From Stentor roeselii (Eukaryota; Ciliophora; Heterotrichea; Heterotrichida; Stentoridae): a stretch of 64,000 nucleotides of DNA. How positions within the stretch are numbered: the first letter of the stretch is position 1; each line of letters starts with the position of its first letter. Below are positions 17,148 to 27,157 of this stretch, piece after piece. Below the pieces are notes generated by a model, which saw only the letters and a list, made by a program, of their open reading frames with translations, was not told the DNA's origin and searched no databases. The position numbers were made by a program, and so were the translations under genes. Location: contig RSEH01000107.1 of assembly GCA_006503475.1 (NCBI GenBank), positions 1 to 64,000 of the forward strand, in the 5' to 3' direction.

Positions 17148-17627
17148 GGGAAGGTTGGAGAGTGGTATGAGAATTTTATTAGTGATAAATAAAAATTTAC
17201 GGATAAAAGTGTATGAAGAGCTGATGGTTTATATTTAGAGTTTATAATTATATAATAGGATATATTATACCTATTTAGCTAACTGATTTAATTGTGGAAT
17301 TATAGATTATCAATAAAATATTTTAGAGTTTAGCAAAATTACTGAACTAGTCGAGGAATGATCTTTCAACAGGATGAAAGTACTTATAATAAAAACTCAT
17401 AATTTAATTGATTTTCTCATTCATATCACTTCTAATCTCTAAAAAAAAATAAATATCTCCATTCCATTTCATAAATTTCCAACCTCCTAATAAAACTTCT
17501 AAAATTCTATCCAATAATAAACACTCATCACCATTCAAAAACCCTAGCCCTCTACACCCCGATAACCACTCAAAAAATCCCTTCTAATCTCCCTTTCCAA
17601 CCCAATCCATTTACCCCGAGTCAGTAA
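17148..17627. other. 480-nt AT-rich intergenic region
   Basis: No gene recognised. The last 100 bases are C-rich and T-poor on the plus strand (CCCTCTACACCCCGATAACC region), unlike the rest, and lead into the ABCA gene start; they may be its promoter/leader. Confidence 0.5.
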
Positions 17628-20228
17628 ATGGAAGAACCAACCTCAAAGCGTGAATCTCACCAGATCCGTGCCCTTCTCCGTAAATCAATAACCCTTCAAA
17701 TGCGTCAAAAAGGAACGAACCTCTGCCAGATCCTGACTCCGATTCTCTGCCTGGTGTTAGTCTACCTGATGCGTGAAATCGCAGGAACTCAGCTAGAAAA
17801 CCGAGAAAAGGACCCAGTTGACTTAGAAACGACTCCTCGAATCCTGAACCCTCCACTAGTCCCAAACTACGTCCTTTACAACATGATAGGACTCGACGCA
17901 GACAACTGTGAACAGTGGTATTTATACGACTTTGACTCAAGTGACCCTCTCATCGAAGACTTCATTGGAAATCTGACTGGAGACTATGATTTAAACAGTG
18001 GAAGTCGAAGTGGACTTCTAGGAACTATTCCGAATTACGACTGTCGATTAAACATGAAAAAAACTCCTTTTTTCGCGAGACCTCAGACGACGATAAATAA
18101 AGACATCTATGATACTTTGAAGATCATGAATAAAAACCCGATACGAAACAAGCAGTCAGTTTTTAACTCGCTTTTACCTGATGGCGCTGTTACTTTCAAA
18201 GCAGCGAATGCGACTCATTTGAAGTATAAAGCGCAGATTAATGATAATCGATTTTCTTCGTATCATCGGACGAATGGAATCACGAAACTTGGAGTTAATG
18301 GCTTTCATTTGTTGACGATTACTGATGGCATGCTTACTTTGATGGATATGATTCATCAGGCGTTCTTTAGGTATGTCTTTCCGGATACGGAAATATTGAC
18401 TTTGGTGCAGTATATGCCTATTCAGCTCCAGGCGAAGGCTGAACTTGATAGACTGCTTAATATCATGGGTGCTAGCTTGTATCCTATTGCACTTTCATTG
18501 TTGTTACCTGTTTTCATGTATAGTGTTGTGCTGGAAAAAGAGGAAAAACTTCAGGATTTTATGAAAATGAATGGAATGATGATTACTAACTACTGGATTG
18601 TTAGTTTCTTTTTCAACTTTTTCATCTATGCAGTAACGGTGACAGTTTTCATGATATTCGGTCTTCTAGTAGTAAAACTTCAATTCTTCTACCAAACAAG
18701 TGCAGGGGTTTTAATCTTAATGCTAGTAGGTTGGGGAATCTGTCAAATATCTCTCGCATTTTTCATCCAAGTTTTCATATCCAAGGCAAGAACTGCTACA
18801 ATCTGGGGTTACCTTCTAAGTATCTGGACAGTCTTATGGGGAATAACTTTAAACATCGCAGTATATCCTCTTCCTCAAACTTTACCAAACTACCTGATCT
18901 GGTACCCTCACTTTGCCTTTACAAGAAGCATTTACATCTTAAGTTACAACTGTGGTTACTACAAATGTGTTGAATCAATGAGTGAAATGAGTGACGAGTT
19001 CATAAAATGCATGGTTTTACTCTACGTGACAGGATTCATCACCCTAGTCCTCGCACTTTACCTCAATGAAATCCTTCCCAGGGAGTTCGGGGTGCCTCGA
19101 CATCCTCTTTTTTGCATCAAGCGCTTTAAAACCAGACCTGCAGAAGAAATCGACTACGACGTCGACCTGTCCTCAGAAGACCAGGCAGTCAAAGAAGAGA
19201 CTGAAAAGGTCCAAGCAATGAAAGCGCCTTATGAAGGTTTTCCACTTGTTGTGAAAAACTTGAGAAAGGTGTACAAGGGAAAAAATCGAGAAGATGATAA
19301 AATCGCGGTTAAGCAAATGAATCTTAGAATTGGAGAAAATGAACTTTTTGGACTACTTGGACCGAATGGTGCAGGAAAAACGACTTTAATCAGCATGTTG
19401 ATTGGACTTTACCCGCCTGACGGCGGAAATGCCTGGGTTGGAGGGTTTAGCTTGATTGATGACTTGGAACAGGTGCAACTTTACATGGGCGTATGTCCTC
19501 AGTTTGATATTCTTTGGCCTGAACTCACTGTTCTTGAACATTTGTTGTTCTATGCTAGGCTTAAAGGAATACCTCCGAAAGATGAACGAAAAGTTGTTGA
19601 TCAGGCCATGAATGAAGTTTATCTTGGAAAATTTAAAGATCTTAAAAGTACTCAGCTTTCTGGGGGAATGAGAAGAAGGTTGTCTGTTGCGATTTCTCTT
19701 GTTGGAAACCCTAAGATTGTGTTTCTTGATGAACCTACTACTGGACTTGACCCGGAAAATAGAAGGCAGCTTTGGGATATACTTGCCAAGTGTAAAAGAG
19801 GAAGGGCTATGGTTTTGACTACTCATTCAATGGAAGAAGCTGATGTGCTTTGTTCTCGAGTCGCAATAGTAAATGACGGCGTCTTGAGATGTATCGGTCC
19901 TCAAGTTGTTTTAAGAGGTCTCTATGGCGGCGGCTACCATCTCACTGTCCAGACCAGGACCCAAAAACAAACAGGTTACTTTGACCAGGGAATCATTGCT
20001 GAGGACAACTTGAATCGTGTTAAGAATTTCGTGGAAAGTGTCGTTCCTAGAGCTAATTTACTCACTGAATTCAATGGAAACTTTGTTTATTTAGTTCCTA
20101 CTGATAGTTGTAAAGTTTCTGAAGTATTCAGTGCTTTTGAGAATAATAAAAAGGATGTCGGAATTAGTGACTGGGGAATTTCTCAGAGTTCACTTGAAGA
20201 TGTTTTCATGAAAGTGATTGGGGAGTAG
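17628..20228 (+). CDS. ABCA-type half transporter
   Basis: 866 residues. One transmembrane domain comes first: helix at about 37-50, a large lumenal loop to about 250 and a cluster of helices at 285-490. One nucleotide-binding domain follows, from about 545. Walker A is GLLGPNGAGKTT (about 575-586), signature STQLSGGMRRRLS (about 675), Walker B IVFLDEPTTGLD (about 700), and the switch His is in TTHSMEEAD. The QFDILWPELTVLEHL Q-loop region is typical of subfamily A lipid transporters. Animal ABCA proteins are full-length; half-size forms occur in protists and plants and act as dimers. All catalytic residues are intact, so an active lipid exporter or flippase is expected. Confidence 0.92.
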   Translation: MEEPTSKRESHQIRALLRKSITLQMRQKGTNLCQILTPILCLVLVYLMREIAGTQLENREKDPVDLETTPRILNPPLVPNYVLYNMIGLDADNCEQWYLYDFDSSDPLIEDFIGNLTGDYDLNSGSRSGLLGTIPNYDCRLNMKKTPFFARPQTTINKDIYDTLKIMNKNPIRNKQSVFNSLLPDGAVTFKAANATHLKYKAQINDNRFSSYHRTNGITKLGVNGFHLLTITDGMLTLMDMIHQAFFRYVFPDTEILTLVQYMPIQLQAKAELDRLLNIMGASLYPIALSLLLPVFMYSVVLEKEEKLQDFMKMNGMMITNYWIVSFFFNFFIYAVTVTVFMIFGLLVVKLQFFYQTSAGVLILMLVGWGICQISLAFFIQVFISKARTATIWGYLLSIWTVLWGITLNIAVYPLPQTLPNYLIWYPHFAFTRSIYILSYNCGYYKCVESMSEMSDEFIKCMVLLYVTGFITLVLALYLNEILPREFGVPRHPLFCIKRFKTRPAEEIDYDVDLSSEDQAVKEETEKVQAMKAPYEGFPLVVKNLRKVYKGKNREDDKIAVKQMNLRIGENELFGLLGPNGAGKTTLISMLIGLYPPDGGNAWVGGFSLIDDLEQVQLYMGVCPQFDILWPELTVLEHLLFYARLKGIPPKDERKVVDQAMNEVYLGKFKDLKSTQLSGGMRRRLSVAISLVGNPKIVFLDEPTTGLDPENRRQLWDILAKCKRGRAMVLTTHSMEEADVLCSRVAIVNDGVLRCIGPQVVLRGLYGGGYHLTVQTRTQKQTGYFDQGIIAEDNLNRVKNFVESVVPRANLLTEFNGNFVYLVPTDSCKVSEVFSAFENNKKDVGISDWGISQSSLEDVFMKVIGE

Positions 20229-20680
20229 ATAGATTAGAATTTAATTATTAGAAGTTTTAATTTAGAATAAGGAGAAGAATAGAAAAAGATTTGAATGTGA
20301 ATTTTGAGGGAATTATGAGATGAGTTTAGTTAGTTCTGAATAGTAGTGAAATATTTTAGGTGAATTACAAGATGAGTTTCATTTAAGTATTAAGTAGTAA
20401 GATTATATTTAACTTTGGTTAAAAAAATTTTAAATTTGTTGATTAAGGGATTCTTTTGACTTAGGAAACCTAGAAGTGGCCTGCGATAGATCAAGTATCT
20501 AACAATTAAATCATCAATAATTAGCATCTCGTTAAATTATGATATTTTTAAATTTATGGAATATATTTTCCCTAATTAAAAATAGTAAAACCATGGATAC
20601 TAAGACCATAATATAAAATCAGCTAAATATTTACTATTCATTCTTATTTATCATTCATAAAAACACTTATTTAATCAAAC
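20229..20680. other. 450-nt AT-rich region between convergent genes
   Basis: Nothing recognised. It holds the 3' flanks of the ABC transporter and the phosphatase genes. Confidence 0.5.
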
Positions 20681-21139
20681 TTATCTTCCATCCACTTCTT
20701 GAGAGAGCCTTAAAGTGGACTCAAAGTTTTTCAGCTGATCAACAAACCCAAAGTTAGGATTAACAATACTTCTTCTTTTTTTCAAGAACTCAAAAGCCCT
20801 ATCAAACTTCATTTTCTTATACTTCATCAAATACGCGATGACAACTGAAGCAGACCTAGAAACTCCTTGAAAGCAATGAACAAGTACAGTGCCTCCATTA
20901 GCAAGTGCCGAGTTAATAAACTCAAAGCACTCATCAAAAAGCAGATCAATTCGATGATTCGGCGAGTCCGGAATACTAACAAGTTTATAACAAATGCCTT
21001 CAAAGTGGTTCGGCCGTGTAGGACAAACAGTTAAAACATGAGTAACATTCAAAGATCTAAGCAAATCACAATCTCTAGCGACGCGAAGCGAGCCAATATA
21101 CAACCGATTCAAAACAATATCAGCCCTGTGACTTTCCAT
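20681..21139 (-). CDS. Dual-specificity protein phosphatase
   Basis: 152 residues, a catalytic domain with almost nothing added. The signature HCFQGVSRSAS places the nucleophile at C89 and the phosphate-binding Arg at R95; the general acid is D58 in SIPDSP. NRLYIGSLRVARDCDLL is the usual DUSP opening and VNPNFGFVDQLKNFE the usual closing helix. It removes phosphate from Ser/Thr/Tyr, often on MAP kinases; no kinase-docking module is present, so this is an atypical (small) DUSP. It is divergent from the chorein-type gene, 89 nt between ATGs. Confidence 0.93.
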   Translation of the reverse strand: MESHRADIVLNRLYIGSLRVARDCDLLRSLNVTHVLTVCPTRPNHFEGICYKLVSIPDSPNHRIDLLFDECFEFINSALANGGTVLVHCFQGVSRSASVVIAYLMKYKKMKFDRAFEFLKKRRSIVNPNFGFVDQLKNFESTLRLSQEVDGR

Positions 21140-21228
21140 TTACAACAAAAAAACCCTCTATTTCTCTCAACCTCTAAAAACCCTTCAATCATCTCTTTCG
21201 AAAGTTTCATGAAAACTATTTAAATAAT

Positions 21229-23913
21229 ATGGTAATCAAATCTAAAATCTACGACTTCCTCAAGAAAAACCTTGGCGAGTACCTTTACGGCTTTCAAAAG
21301 AACCAACTCGATGTCGGTTTACTTTCAGGCCATATTGATTTGGTCAACGTCAACTTCCGTCCTTCGAAGGTAAACCAACTTCTAGGTTCTCTTGGCTTTC
21401 CAATCACTTTAAAAGCGGGACTACTGGGCAAGCTTCGTCTAAAGTGTCATTACACGTCTTTCCTATCAAGTCCTATCGAAGTTGAAATCGACGAGTTGCT
21501 CTTGATCTTTGGTCCTATCACGCACTTGGCCCGTGAGGACAAGAATATGATGGAGGATAGTATTTTATTGGAAGAGGAAGAAAGGATGATGCATCAGCCG
21601 GCGAAACCAATAAGACCCAAGCGTCATATGAATAGTTCTAAAGCCTCGCAGGGCTCGCATGGTTCTAATGGCACTCAACGAGCTCAAGGTAGTCATTTAG
21701 AAGATGAATCAGAAACCCCGCGGCAGAACCCGGAATTGACTCCGCGCGAGACGCGGAGTCGTAGAGTTGAGGGTGTTCAAAATATGCAGAATGTTCAAAA
21801 TTTGCAGAATGTTCAGAATGTTCAAAATGTTCAGAATGTTCAAAATGTTCCTAAAACTCAAAAGGTCCATAGTAGTCCTCATGTCTCTGGAAGTGAAGGC
21901 TCTGTCAGGGAAGAGTCTAGAGGACATAGGATGAATGGAAAGGAAAAAATGAGAGATGAAGGGACAAGACGAGGGGTTAATGAAACTGAAGCGAATTCAA
22001 AAGGTTATCAAAATATGAAAAAACCTCCTCATCATCCTCGGTATTATGTCGATGATCCTAGCTTGATGGATGAACCGAAAAAAGAAGGACTTGTTGAGAA
22101 GTACTTTTCAAAAGTTCTTAAAAATTTAGTACTTACTGTGAAAAGTGTGCATTTGAGGTATGAGGATGAGACCTACCCTTACCTCAACCCTTACTCAATC
22201 GGAATAAGTCTTTCAAAACTTGAAGTAAAAAATGTCTCTCAAGAATCAATTTACAAAGACGGTCGATCAACAAAAAGAACACCTCGGAAAAATGCGATAG
22301 TAAAAGAAATTAACTTGAATAACTTCGCGATGTATATCTATTCAATGTCAAGTGTCCTTATTCCTACTTCCTTGTGGGAAGCGACGATTTCTTCTGAAAT
22401 CGGCATATTTGAAGCACTTCCTGCTTATGAAGTTAGAGACTTGTTTATCATGGAGTCAAATTCTTTGAGTTCTGATCATGCTTCAACATTTATTTCTCCG
22501 ACAAATATTCAACTTTCAGTCTCTTTTTATGAAGAAGCTCCGACTCTTAGGGTTTCTACATTCATTGAAAAGGCTAATGTTAAGTTTTCGGCTTCTATGT
22601 CGGAATGTGTCAGGAACTTCTTTGATTATTGCACGAATGTACAGATTTGGCCACTTGTTCTTAGATTTAGACCTTATCGGAAAATTCCTGAACGGCCTGA
22701 AAAACGGGAGAGAAGGAAGGAAAGGAAAAAAAGAAGGGAAATTATTAGGCTTTGGTTTCAGTATGCTTATGCTTTTGTGAAAACGAAAAGAGCTGCCATT
22801 CGATATATGAAAGAACGTAAAAAAGACAACGAACTCTTCAAAAAAATGGAAAAACAAGAAAAAATCCGAGAAAAAGTACTTAAAGGCCAAAGAGAAGTCG
22901 CAAATTCTCGTCAAGTCTCCAAAACCACCTCAAAAGGTCGTCTTCCAGGTCAAGGCGATAAGAAACTAAACGATCTACTAAAAGGTTTCTCAGAAAAGCC
23001 CTCAAAGCGTCGTCCCTACGACGGTGACACTTATTTTCCAAAGCAAATTTCAAATTCCGAGATCGATTTCCACCTAAATTCCTTAAAACTAGTTCTATTC
23101 GACGAAGACACGGACATAAAAATGTTAATAAACACAGAAGGTGTATTATTTTCAATGAACACCCTTCTAGACGAGATGAAAACAATCTTCTCCCTATCCG
23201 AAGCAAGTATCAAATTCACAGAACAGGGTAAAACTTGGGACACCTGCAAAGTTTCAAAAGGAAAAAAAGTAGGAAACGACTACTTCGCCTTCCACATCAG
23301 CAAAGTTTACCGACCAGCTGAAGTAATCATCCCAAGCGACTTGTACCTGACTCTTAACATGTACGAAATAATCATCTCCATCGCTCCTGTCACTTTAAAT
23401 TACAGCAGAGAAGTATTAGACTCCTTTTTTGTTGTTAAAAAAGGACTCGAACTTGATAAGTGCTTCAGGGAAAATGTGGACAAGACTTACATTGAAGAGT
23501 TTTCAAGACACTGCAAAAAACATAAACTTCCGAAAATGATCGGCTCGAGTTTAAAGAAATTTGCAATTTGCAAATTAGTTTCTAAGAATATTAAAGAATT
23601 TCAGGAAAATATCGATGTTCATGTACATGACTTACATAGTGACTTGTCGAATATCATGATTGACGTGCAAATAGATTTAGAAGGTGGGAATTTAACACTT
23701 TGTGAAAATAAATCAGCTACTTTAAGCCTGGCTTTAGGAAAAAATAAGATTTCTGTCGTGAAAGACCAGGAAAAAACTTCACTTCAAGCCCTTGGGTTTT
23801 CTTTAAAGACTGAAAATGCACCTATCGCGATTCACGAGTTTTTCATGACACTTTTCGGGATTTTTTCTAAGCAAGTCAAGCAGATCCAGGCCTGTGGGAC
23901 CTATTTTAATTAG
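21229..23913 (+). CDS. Short VPS13/chorein-type lipid-transfer protein
   Basis: 894 residues. The start MVIKSKIYDFLKKNLGEYLY and the following LDVGLLSGHIDLVNVNF, LGFPITLKAGLLGKLRLK and LSSPIEVEIDEL match the chorein N-terminal domain of VPS13-family bridge proteins, which carry lipids between membranes at contact sites. The second conserved block (LTVKSVHLRYEDETYPYLNP, YSIGISLSKLEV) at about 300-350 also fits VPS13. Between them sits a low-complexity insert (about 115-270) with an NVQ tandem repeat. Full VPS13 proteins exceed 3000 residues; this one stops before the adaptor-binding and C-terminal regions. Stop codon is 6 nt from that of the convergent gene. Confidence 0.85.
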   Translation: MVIKSKIYDFLKKNLGEYLYGFQKNQLDVGLLSGHIDLVNVNFRPSKVNQLLGSLGFPITLKAGLLGKLRLKCHYTSFLSSPIEVEIDELLLIFGPITHLAREDKNMMEDSILLEEEERMMHQPAKPIRPKRHMNSSKASQGSHGSNGTQRAQGSHLEDESETPRQNPELTPRETRSRRVEGVQNMQNVQNLQNVQNVQNVQNVQNVPKTQKVHSSPHVSGSEGSVREESRGHRMNGKEKMRDEGTRRGVNETEANSKGYQNMKKPPHHPRYYVDDPSLMDEPKKEGLVEKYFSKVLKNLVLTVKSVHLRYEDETYPYLNPYSIGISLSKLEVKNVSQESIYKDGRSTKRTPRKNAIVKEINLNNFAMYIYSMSSVLIPTSLWEATISSEIGIFEALPAYEVRDLFIMESNSLSSDHASTFISPTNIQLSVSFYEEAPTLRVSTFIEKANVKFSASMSECVRNFFDYCTNVQIWPLVLRFRPYRKIPERPEKRERRKERKKRREIIRLWFQYAYAFVKTKRAAIRYMKERKKDNELFKKMEKQEKIREKVLKGQREVANSRQVSKTTSKGRLPGQGDKKLNDLLKGFSEKPSKRRPYDGDTYFPKQISNSEIDFHLNSLKLVLFDEDTDIKMLINTEGVLFSMNTLLDEMKTIFSLSEASIKFTEQGKTWDTCKVSKGKKVGNDYFAFHISKVYRPAEVIIPSDLYLTLNMYEIIISIAPVTLNYSREVLDSFFVVKKGLELDKCFRENVDKTYIEEFSRHCKKHKLPKMIGSSLKKFAICKLVSKNIKEFQENIDVHVHDLHSDLSNIMIDVQIDLEGGNLTLCENKSATLSLALGKNKISVVKDQEKTSLQALGFSLKTENAPIAIHEFFMTLFGIFSKQVKQIQACGTYFN
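21776..21850 (+). repeat. In-frame NVQ tandem repeat in the VPS13-like gene
   Basis: Nine-base units encoding Asn-Val-Gln (occasionally Asn-Leu-Gln or Asn-Met-Gln) are repeated about eight times. CAA and CAG glutamine codons vary between units, so the array is moderately old or purified for protein sequence. Confidence 0.85.
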
Positions 23914-23919
23914 GATTAG

Positions 23920-25035
23920 TTATAATAATGGAATATACCCTGATTTATTCTCTTTTTTCTGCAGATCTTCCAATGAAATCAACTTATTCGCATATTCAGA
24001 AGCTCCTTCTTTAATAATATCTTTTGTTTGTTTATTGATTTTGTTTACAAATTTTCGATATTCTCGATGTTCTTCTTTTATTTCCTCGTCGATTTTACTT
24101 GAAACTTCTTGAAATTGCACGTCTCGGTCCTTTGCACGTCTTTCAGTGTCAATGGCGAGTTTTTTGTAGTAGGTGTATTTTTCTTCCACTTGTTTTTCTT
24201 TTTCTAAGTTTCGCATTGTGTACCGCATGTTCCAAGTTGGTACTGAATTGATTGCCTCGTATCTTTTTGCGTGAAGATAACGGGAAACGAAGGGACTGTA
24301 ACGCATTGGTTGCATTGTTCGACGAGTTTTTCCTTTAAGCTTTATTAAAGGAAGCTTTTCACCTGCGTTTTGGGAGAAGGATTGAGGCTTGTCTAAAACG
24401 TTACCTGCACCGAGGTCGAGAATCCAGTGGTTGTAGCCTTGGTTTTTTACGGTTAGACCTGTTATGTGCTTTGATATCAACTCGTAAAGCTTTTGTTTGA
24501 AGTCTTCACTGTTTAGACGTGATCGAGATTTTGGGTAGGAGAAGAACATTGAGTAGAAGACTCCTTGAGCAATAGCATCAAAGAAGTTCTCAAAGAAAAT
24601 TTCTTTATGATCCATCGGAACATTCACAAAGACCTGTATATAATTATGAGAAATCCTTTCAAGTAAGTTTTTTTTGTATTCTTTAAACCCTGCTCTTTTG
24701 TCAATCTTGACAAGAGAAAACCAAAACATATCTGATAAAATTGAAGTGCAAGCTGGAGTCGTGAAGTGACTTCTCCAGATATGCACGATTGAAGGGTTGG
24801 TAAACTTCGGGTTGACTTTTTTCAATGTTTCTTGGATGTTGTCTATCACTCGAGAGTAGTTCGAGTTGTCTGGTAGGGGAATTGATTGACCGTTTTCGCT
24901 TAGGGGCGGGTCTACGTCTTCGATTTTGAAGACTATCGACTTTTTTGTATCGGATTTCACGATTTGAGAAGTGTTCAAGCCTGTTAAGAAGGACTTTTCG
25001 TTGGTCAGGTCCATGTCGTCATTTGAATAAAGCAT
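23920..25035 (-). CDS. FAM227-like protein
   Basis: 371 residues. The central block LSDMFWFSLVK, then LLERISHNYIQVFVNV, KEIFFENFFDAIAQGVFYSM and FFSYPKSRSRLN fits the FAM227 domain, whose mark is an aromatic FW-F stretch, an RI-NY-F helix and a final AFP-S-like segment. FAM227 proteins are found almost only in ciliated eukaryotes and are linked to sperm and axonemes; molecular role unknown. The C-terminus (270-360) is charged coiled coil. An acidic disordered N-terminus precedes the domain. The family call rests on motif memory, not a search. Confidence 0.65.
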   Translation of the reverse strand: MLYSNDDMDLTNEKSFLTGLNTSQIVKSDTKKSIVFKIEDVDPPLSENGQSIPLPDNSNYSRVIDNIQETLKKVNPKFTNPSIVHIWRSHFTTPACTSILSDMFWFSLVKIDKRAGFKEYKKNLLERISHNYIQVFVNVPMDHKEIFFENFFDAIAQGVFYSMFFSYPKSRSRLNSEDFKQKLYELISKHITGLTVKNQGYNHWILDLGAGNVLDKPQSFSQNAGEKLPLIKLKGKTRRTMQPMRYSPFVSRYLHAKRYEAINSVPTWNMRYTMRNLEKEKQVEEKYTYYKKLAIDTERRAKDRDVQFQEVSSKIDEEIKEEHREYRKFVNKINKQTKDIIKEGASEYANKLISLEDLQKKENKSGYIPLL

Positions 25036-25266
25036 TTCTATGAAGATTAGAAGTGAATGAATATTGGATGTAGATTTTAAATTAGGATGGGCTTTTTAGA
25101 GTTTTTTTTTAGGTGGTTTTTTATGGATTTTAGGGCTTTGGAGGATTTTTTTAGGATTGGAGATTGGGTTGGGTTTATTTAAGGAAGGATTTGGATTATT
25201 TTTTATCTTTGAGAAATGATGATCTGTTTAGGATATTTTTATTTATTGAATATTATCGAGTCTTAA

Positions 25267-25716
25267 TTAGGATTATTCAGGCGATTAATCCTCCAAATAT
25301 TCAAGTCTAAAAGCTTTTTCTTTTTAAAAGGCAGTAACTCCTCAAAGATAATTCATTTATTCATCCAGCATATTTATAAATACTTTGACTATTCAAAGAT
25401 AAATATCTTACAATATTTATCCCAACTCTTATTCCTAACTGCAAAAGATTTCAATCCAAATATTTTAGAAAATTCAGTTTACCCCACTGAAGGACTTAAG
25501 ATGCTGGAAATTCAGAATAAAATGTTAAAGATTCATTAAAAAATGTATCTGAATATAAATCAGTAGAAACTTGTGAAAAATGATTATCTTCATAAACAGA
25601 TTAAAATAATCAGTTATCTTAAAACAAGAAACCAACTTGAAAAAAAGAATTTAGCGCCTTATAAACAAAAAATCTATGAAAGCATCCAATCATATAAAGA
25701 AAAATTAAAAATTTAG
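25267..25716 (+). pseudogene. Decayed coding fragment of a helical/coiled-coil protein
   Basis: One frame runs 150 codons, interrupted only by TAA at 25537 and TAG at 25564, with no frame change. Before the first stop it reads sensibly (ILQYLSQLLFLTAKDFNPNI, YPTEGLKMLEIQNKMLKI) and after the second it is coiled-coil-like (YLKTRNQLEKKNLAPYKQK, IYESIQSYKEKLKI). There is no suitable upstream ATG, and no 15-16-nt intron can remove both stops. A gene remnant is therefore the best reading. The parent family was not recognised. Confidence 0.5.
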
Positions 25717-25826
25717 TAAATAACTTCAAAATTACACAGAAAAATCTATAAAATCAGAAAAAGTAGAAGAATTGAAGATGATCTAAACCCAGCTACTTTT
25801 GAATTAAATGAATAATTTAGTTAACT

Positions 25827-26687
25827 CTAAGGTTTCAAATAGTATTTTCTATTGAATGGATTTAACATCTCAGTTTCCTGCTCTTGCTTAGAAAAGAGGC
25901 CATCGTAATGTCCTTTTGATTTAGAAATGATAGAGACTTGAATCTTCCCTTCAACATGGTCATCAAGAGTATAAATATTTTTCAGTACTTTTTGATTTAA
26001 AAAGTTGATCTGAGTGACAACAATACCTAAGCCCACAGGAAGAGCTTGAAGTTCCATTCCTTCAGCTTCCCTTCCCATTTCAAGTATATTTGCTTTCATC
26101 AATTCAATTTCATCTCCCACCATAAAATCACCAAATCCATAGTCCCTAATCAATACTTCTAATCCCATCAAAGCGATAACTCTTGAAATTTGAATTAAAT
26201 TTATATCAAATTTCGTATCCTGCAATTTTTTATTAGCATTAACAAAATTTTCAATTTTTTTCTGAAAATTGTTTGATTCAACCAAAGCTTTTCTTAAGAA
26301 AGGAAGGATTTGATTGACTTCATAAGAAAATTGATCAAATTCTTTTCTGGATAAAATATTTTCAAGTTTTTGAATAAACTTTTGAAGTTCATTGGAAGGA
26401 CGATTATAATGAAAAATTTTTAAAAAGAATGAAGAAATTACTGAACGATAATAACAGTTCCCGTCGCCTCTTGATTTTTTCCATCCGATGTAAGTTTTAC
26501 TGATGTTTTCCACATTTTTTATGTAGTCTTGGTTGTATTGGTATTGTTTTTTTAGGCTTTCTAAGTTGAGGAAGTGCTTTGATACTGATTTCGGAATTTC
26601 TTCGTCGTCAATTTCTGGGTTGTATTCATCGAAGATATCTAAGTATCTATCAGCCTCCCGGCCTGCTGATAATAATGCTTCAAACAT
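25827..26687 (-). CDS. Otubain-type deubiquitinase (peptidase C65)
   Basis: 286 residues. Catalytic motif SRGDGNCYYRS gives D75 and C78; the His is H260 in KGHYDGLF, matching the otubain GHYDILY. Between them, the helical ubiquitin-binding region and SRVIALMGLEVLIRDY, followed by VGLGIVVTQINFLNQ, follow otubain order. Otubains cleave Lys48-linked (OTUB1) or Lys11-linked (OTUB2) ubiquitin chains. OTUB1's N-terminal E2-inhibiting arm is only partly represented by residues 1-45. Catalytic residues are intact, so activity is expected. With two giant USPs downstream it is one of three deubiquitinases in 20 kb. Confidence 0.9.
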   Translation of the reverse strand: MFEALLSAGREADRYLDIFDEYNPEIDDEEIPKSVSKHFLNLESLKKQYQYNQDYIKNVENISKTYIGWKKSRGDGNCYYRSVISSFFLKIFHYNRPSNELQKFIQKLENILSRKEFDQFSYEVNQILPFLRKALVESNNFQKKIENFVNANKKLQDTKFDINLIQISRVIALMGLEVLIRDYGFGDFMVGDEIELMKANILEMGREAEGMELQALPVGLGIVVTQINFLNQKVLKNIYTLDDHVEGKIQVSIISKSKGHYDGLFSKQEQETEMLNPFNRKYYLKP

Positions 26688-27157
26688 TTATAGGGAGATT
26701 GTAGAACATGGAAATGGAAAAAAAGGAGATTTTTTTTATGCTTTTTTAGATGATTTGAACTGAATTCTTTAGCTGAGTTTAACTTGATGATAATATCAAC
26801 TGAAAGTTAAGAGAATAATTTACTTTTACATAAAAATTTTGAAAAAGTAGCAAGTTTAAAAATATTTATTGAAATCTGAGTTAATTTTCAAGGTAATACA
26901 AATTCAAGTGAATAATTATCCAAATCATCTAAAATTACCAAATCCTACTAAATAATAAATAAAACTTGATAACTTTCCTACCCAACCAAAACTTAATATT
27001 CCATCTCAAACTTCTAAAATCACTTAACTCCAAAAATAATAAATCAAGTATTTAAAAAAATAAAAGCTCTATTCAAATTATCCAAACCATAAAAAATCCC
27101 AGATTTCATCAAAACCCAGCGAAAAATGAACCCTTTATACTACCTATCTATTACCTA
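26688..27157. other. 470-nt AT-rich intergenic region
   Basis: No gene seen. It contains the promoter of the otubain gene and the 3' flank of the next minus-strand gene. Confidence 0.5.

Noticed and set aside
25489-25504. Candidate 16-nt intron inside the decayed frame at 25267-25716
   Set aside because: The frame is open across it and removing 16 nt would break it; it removes neither stop.
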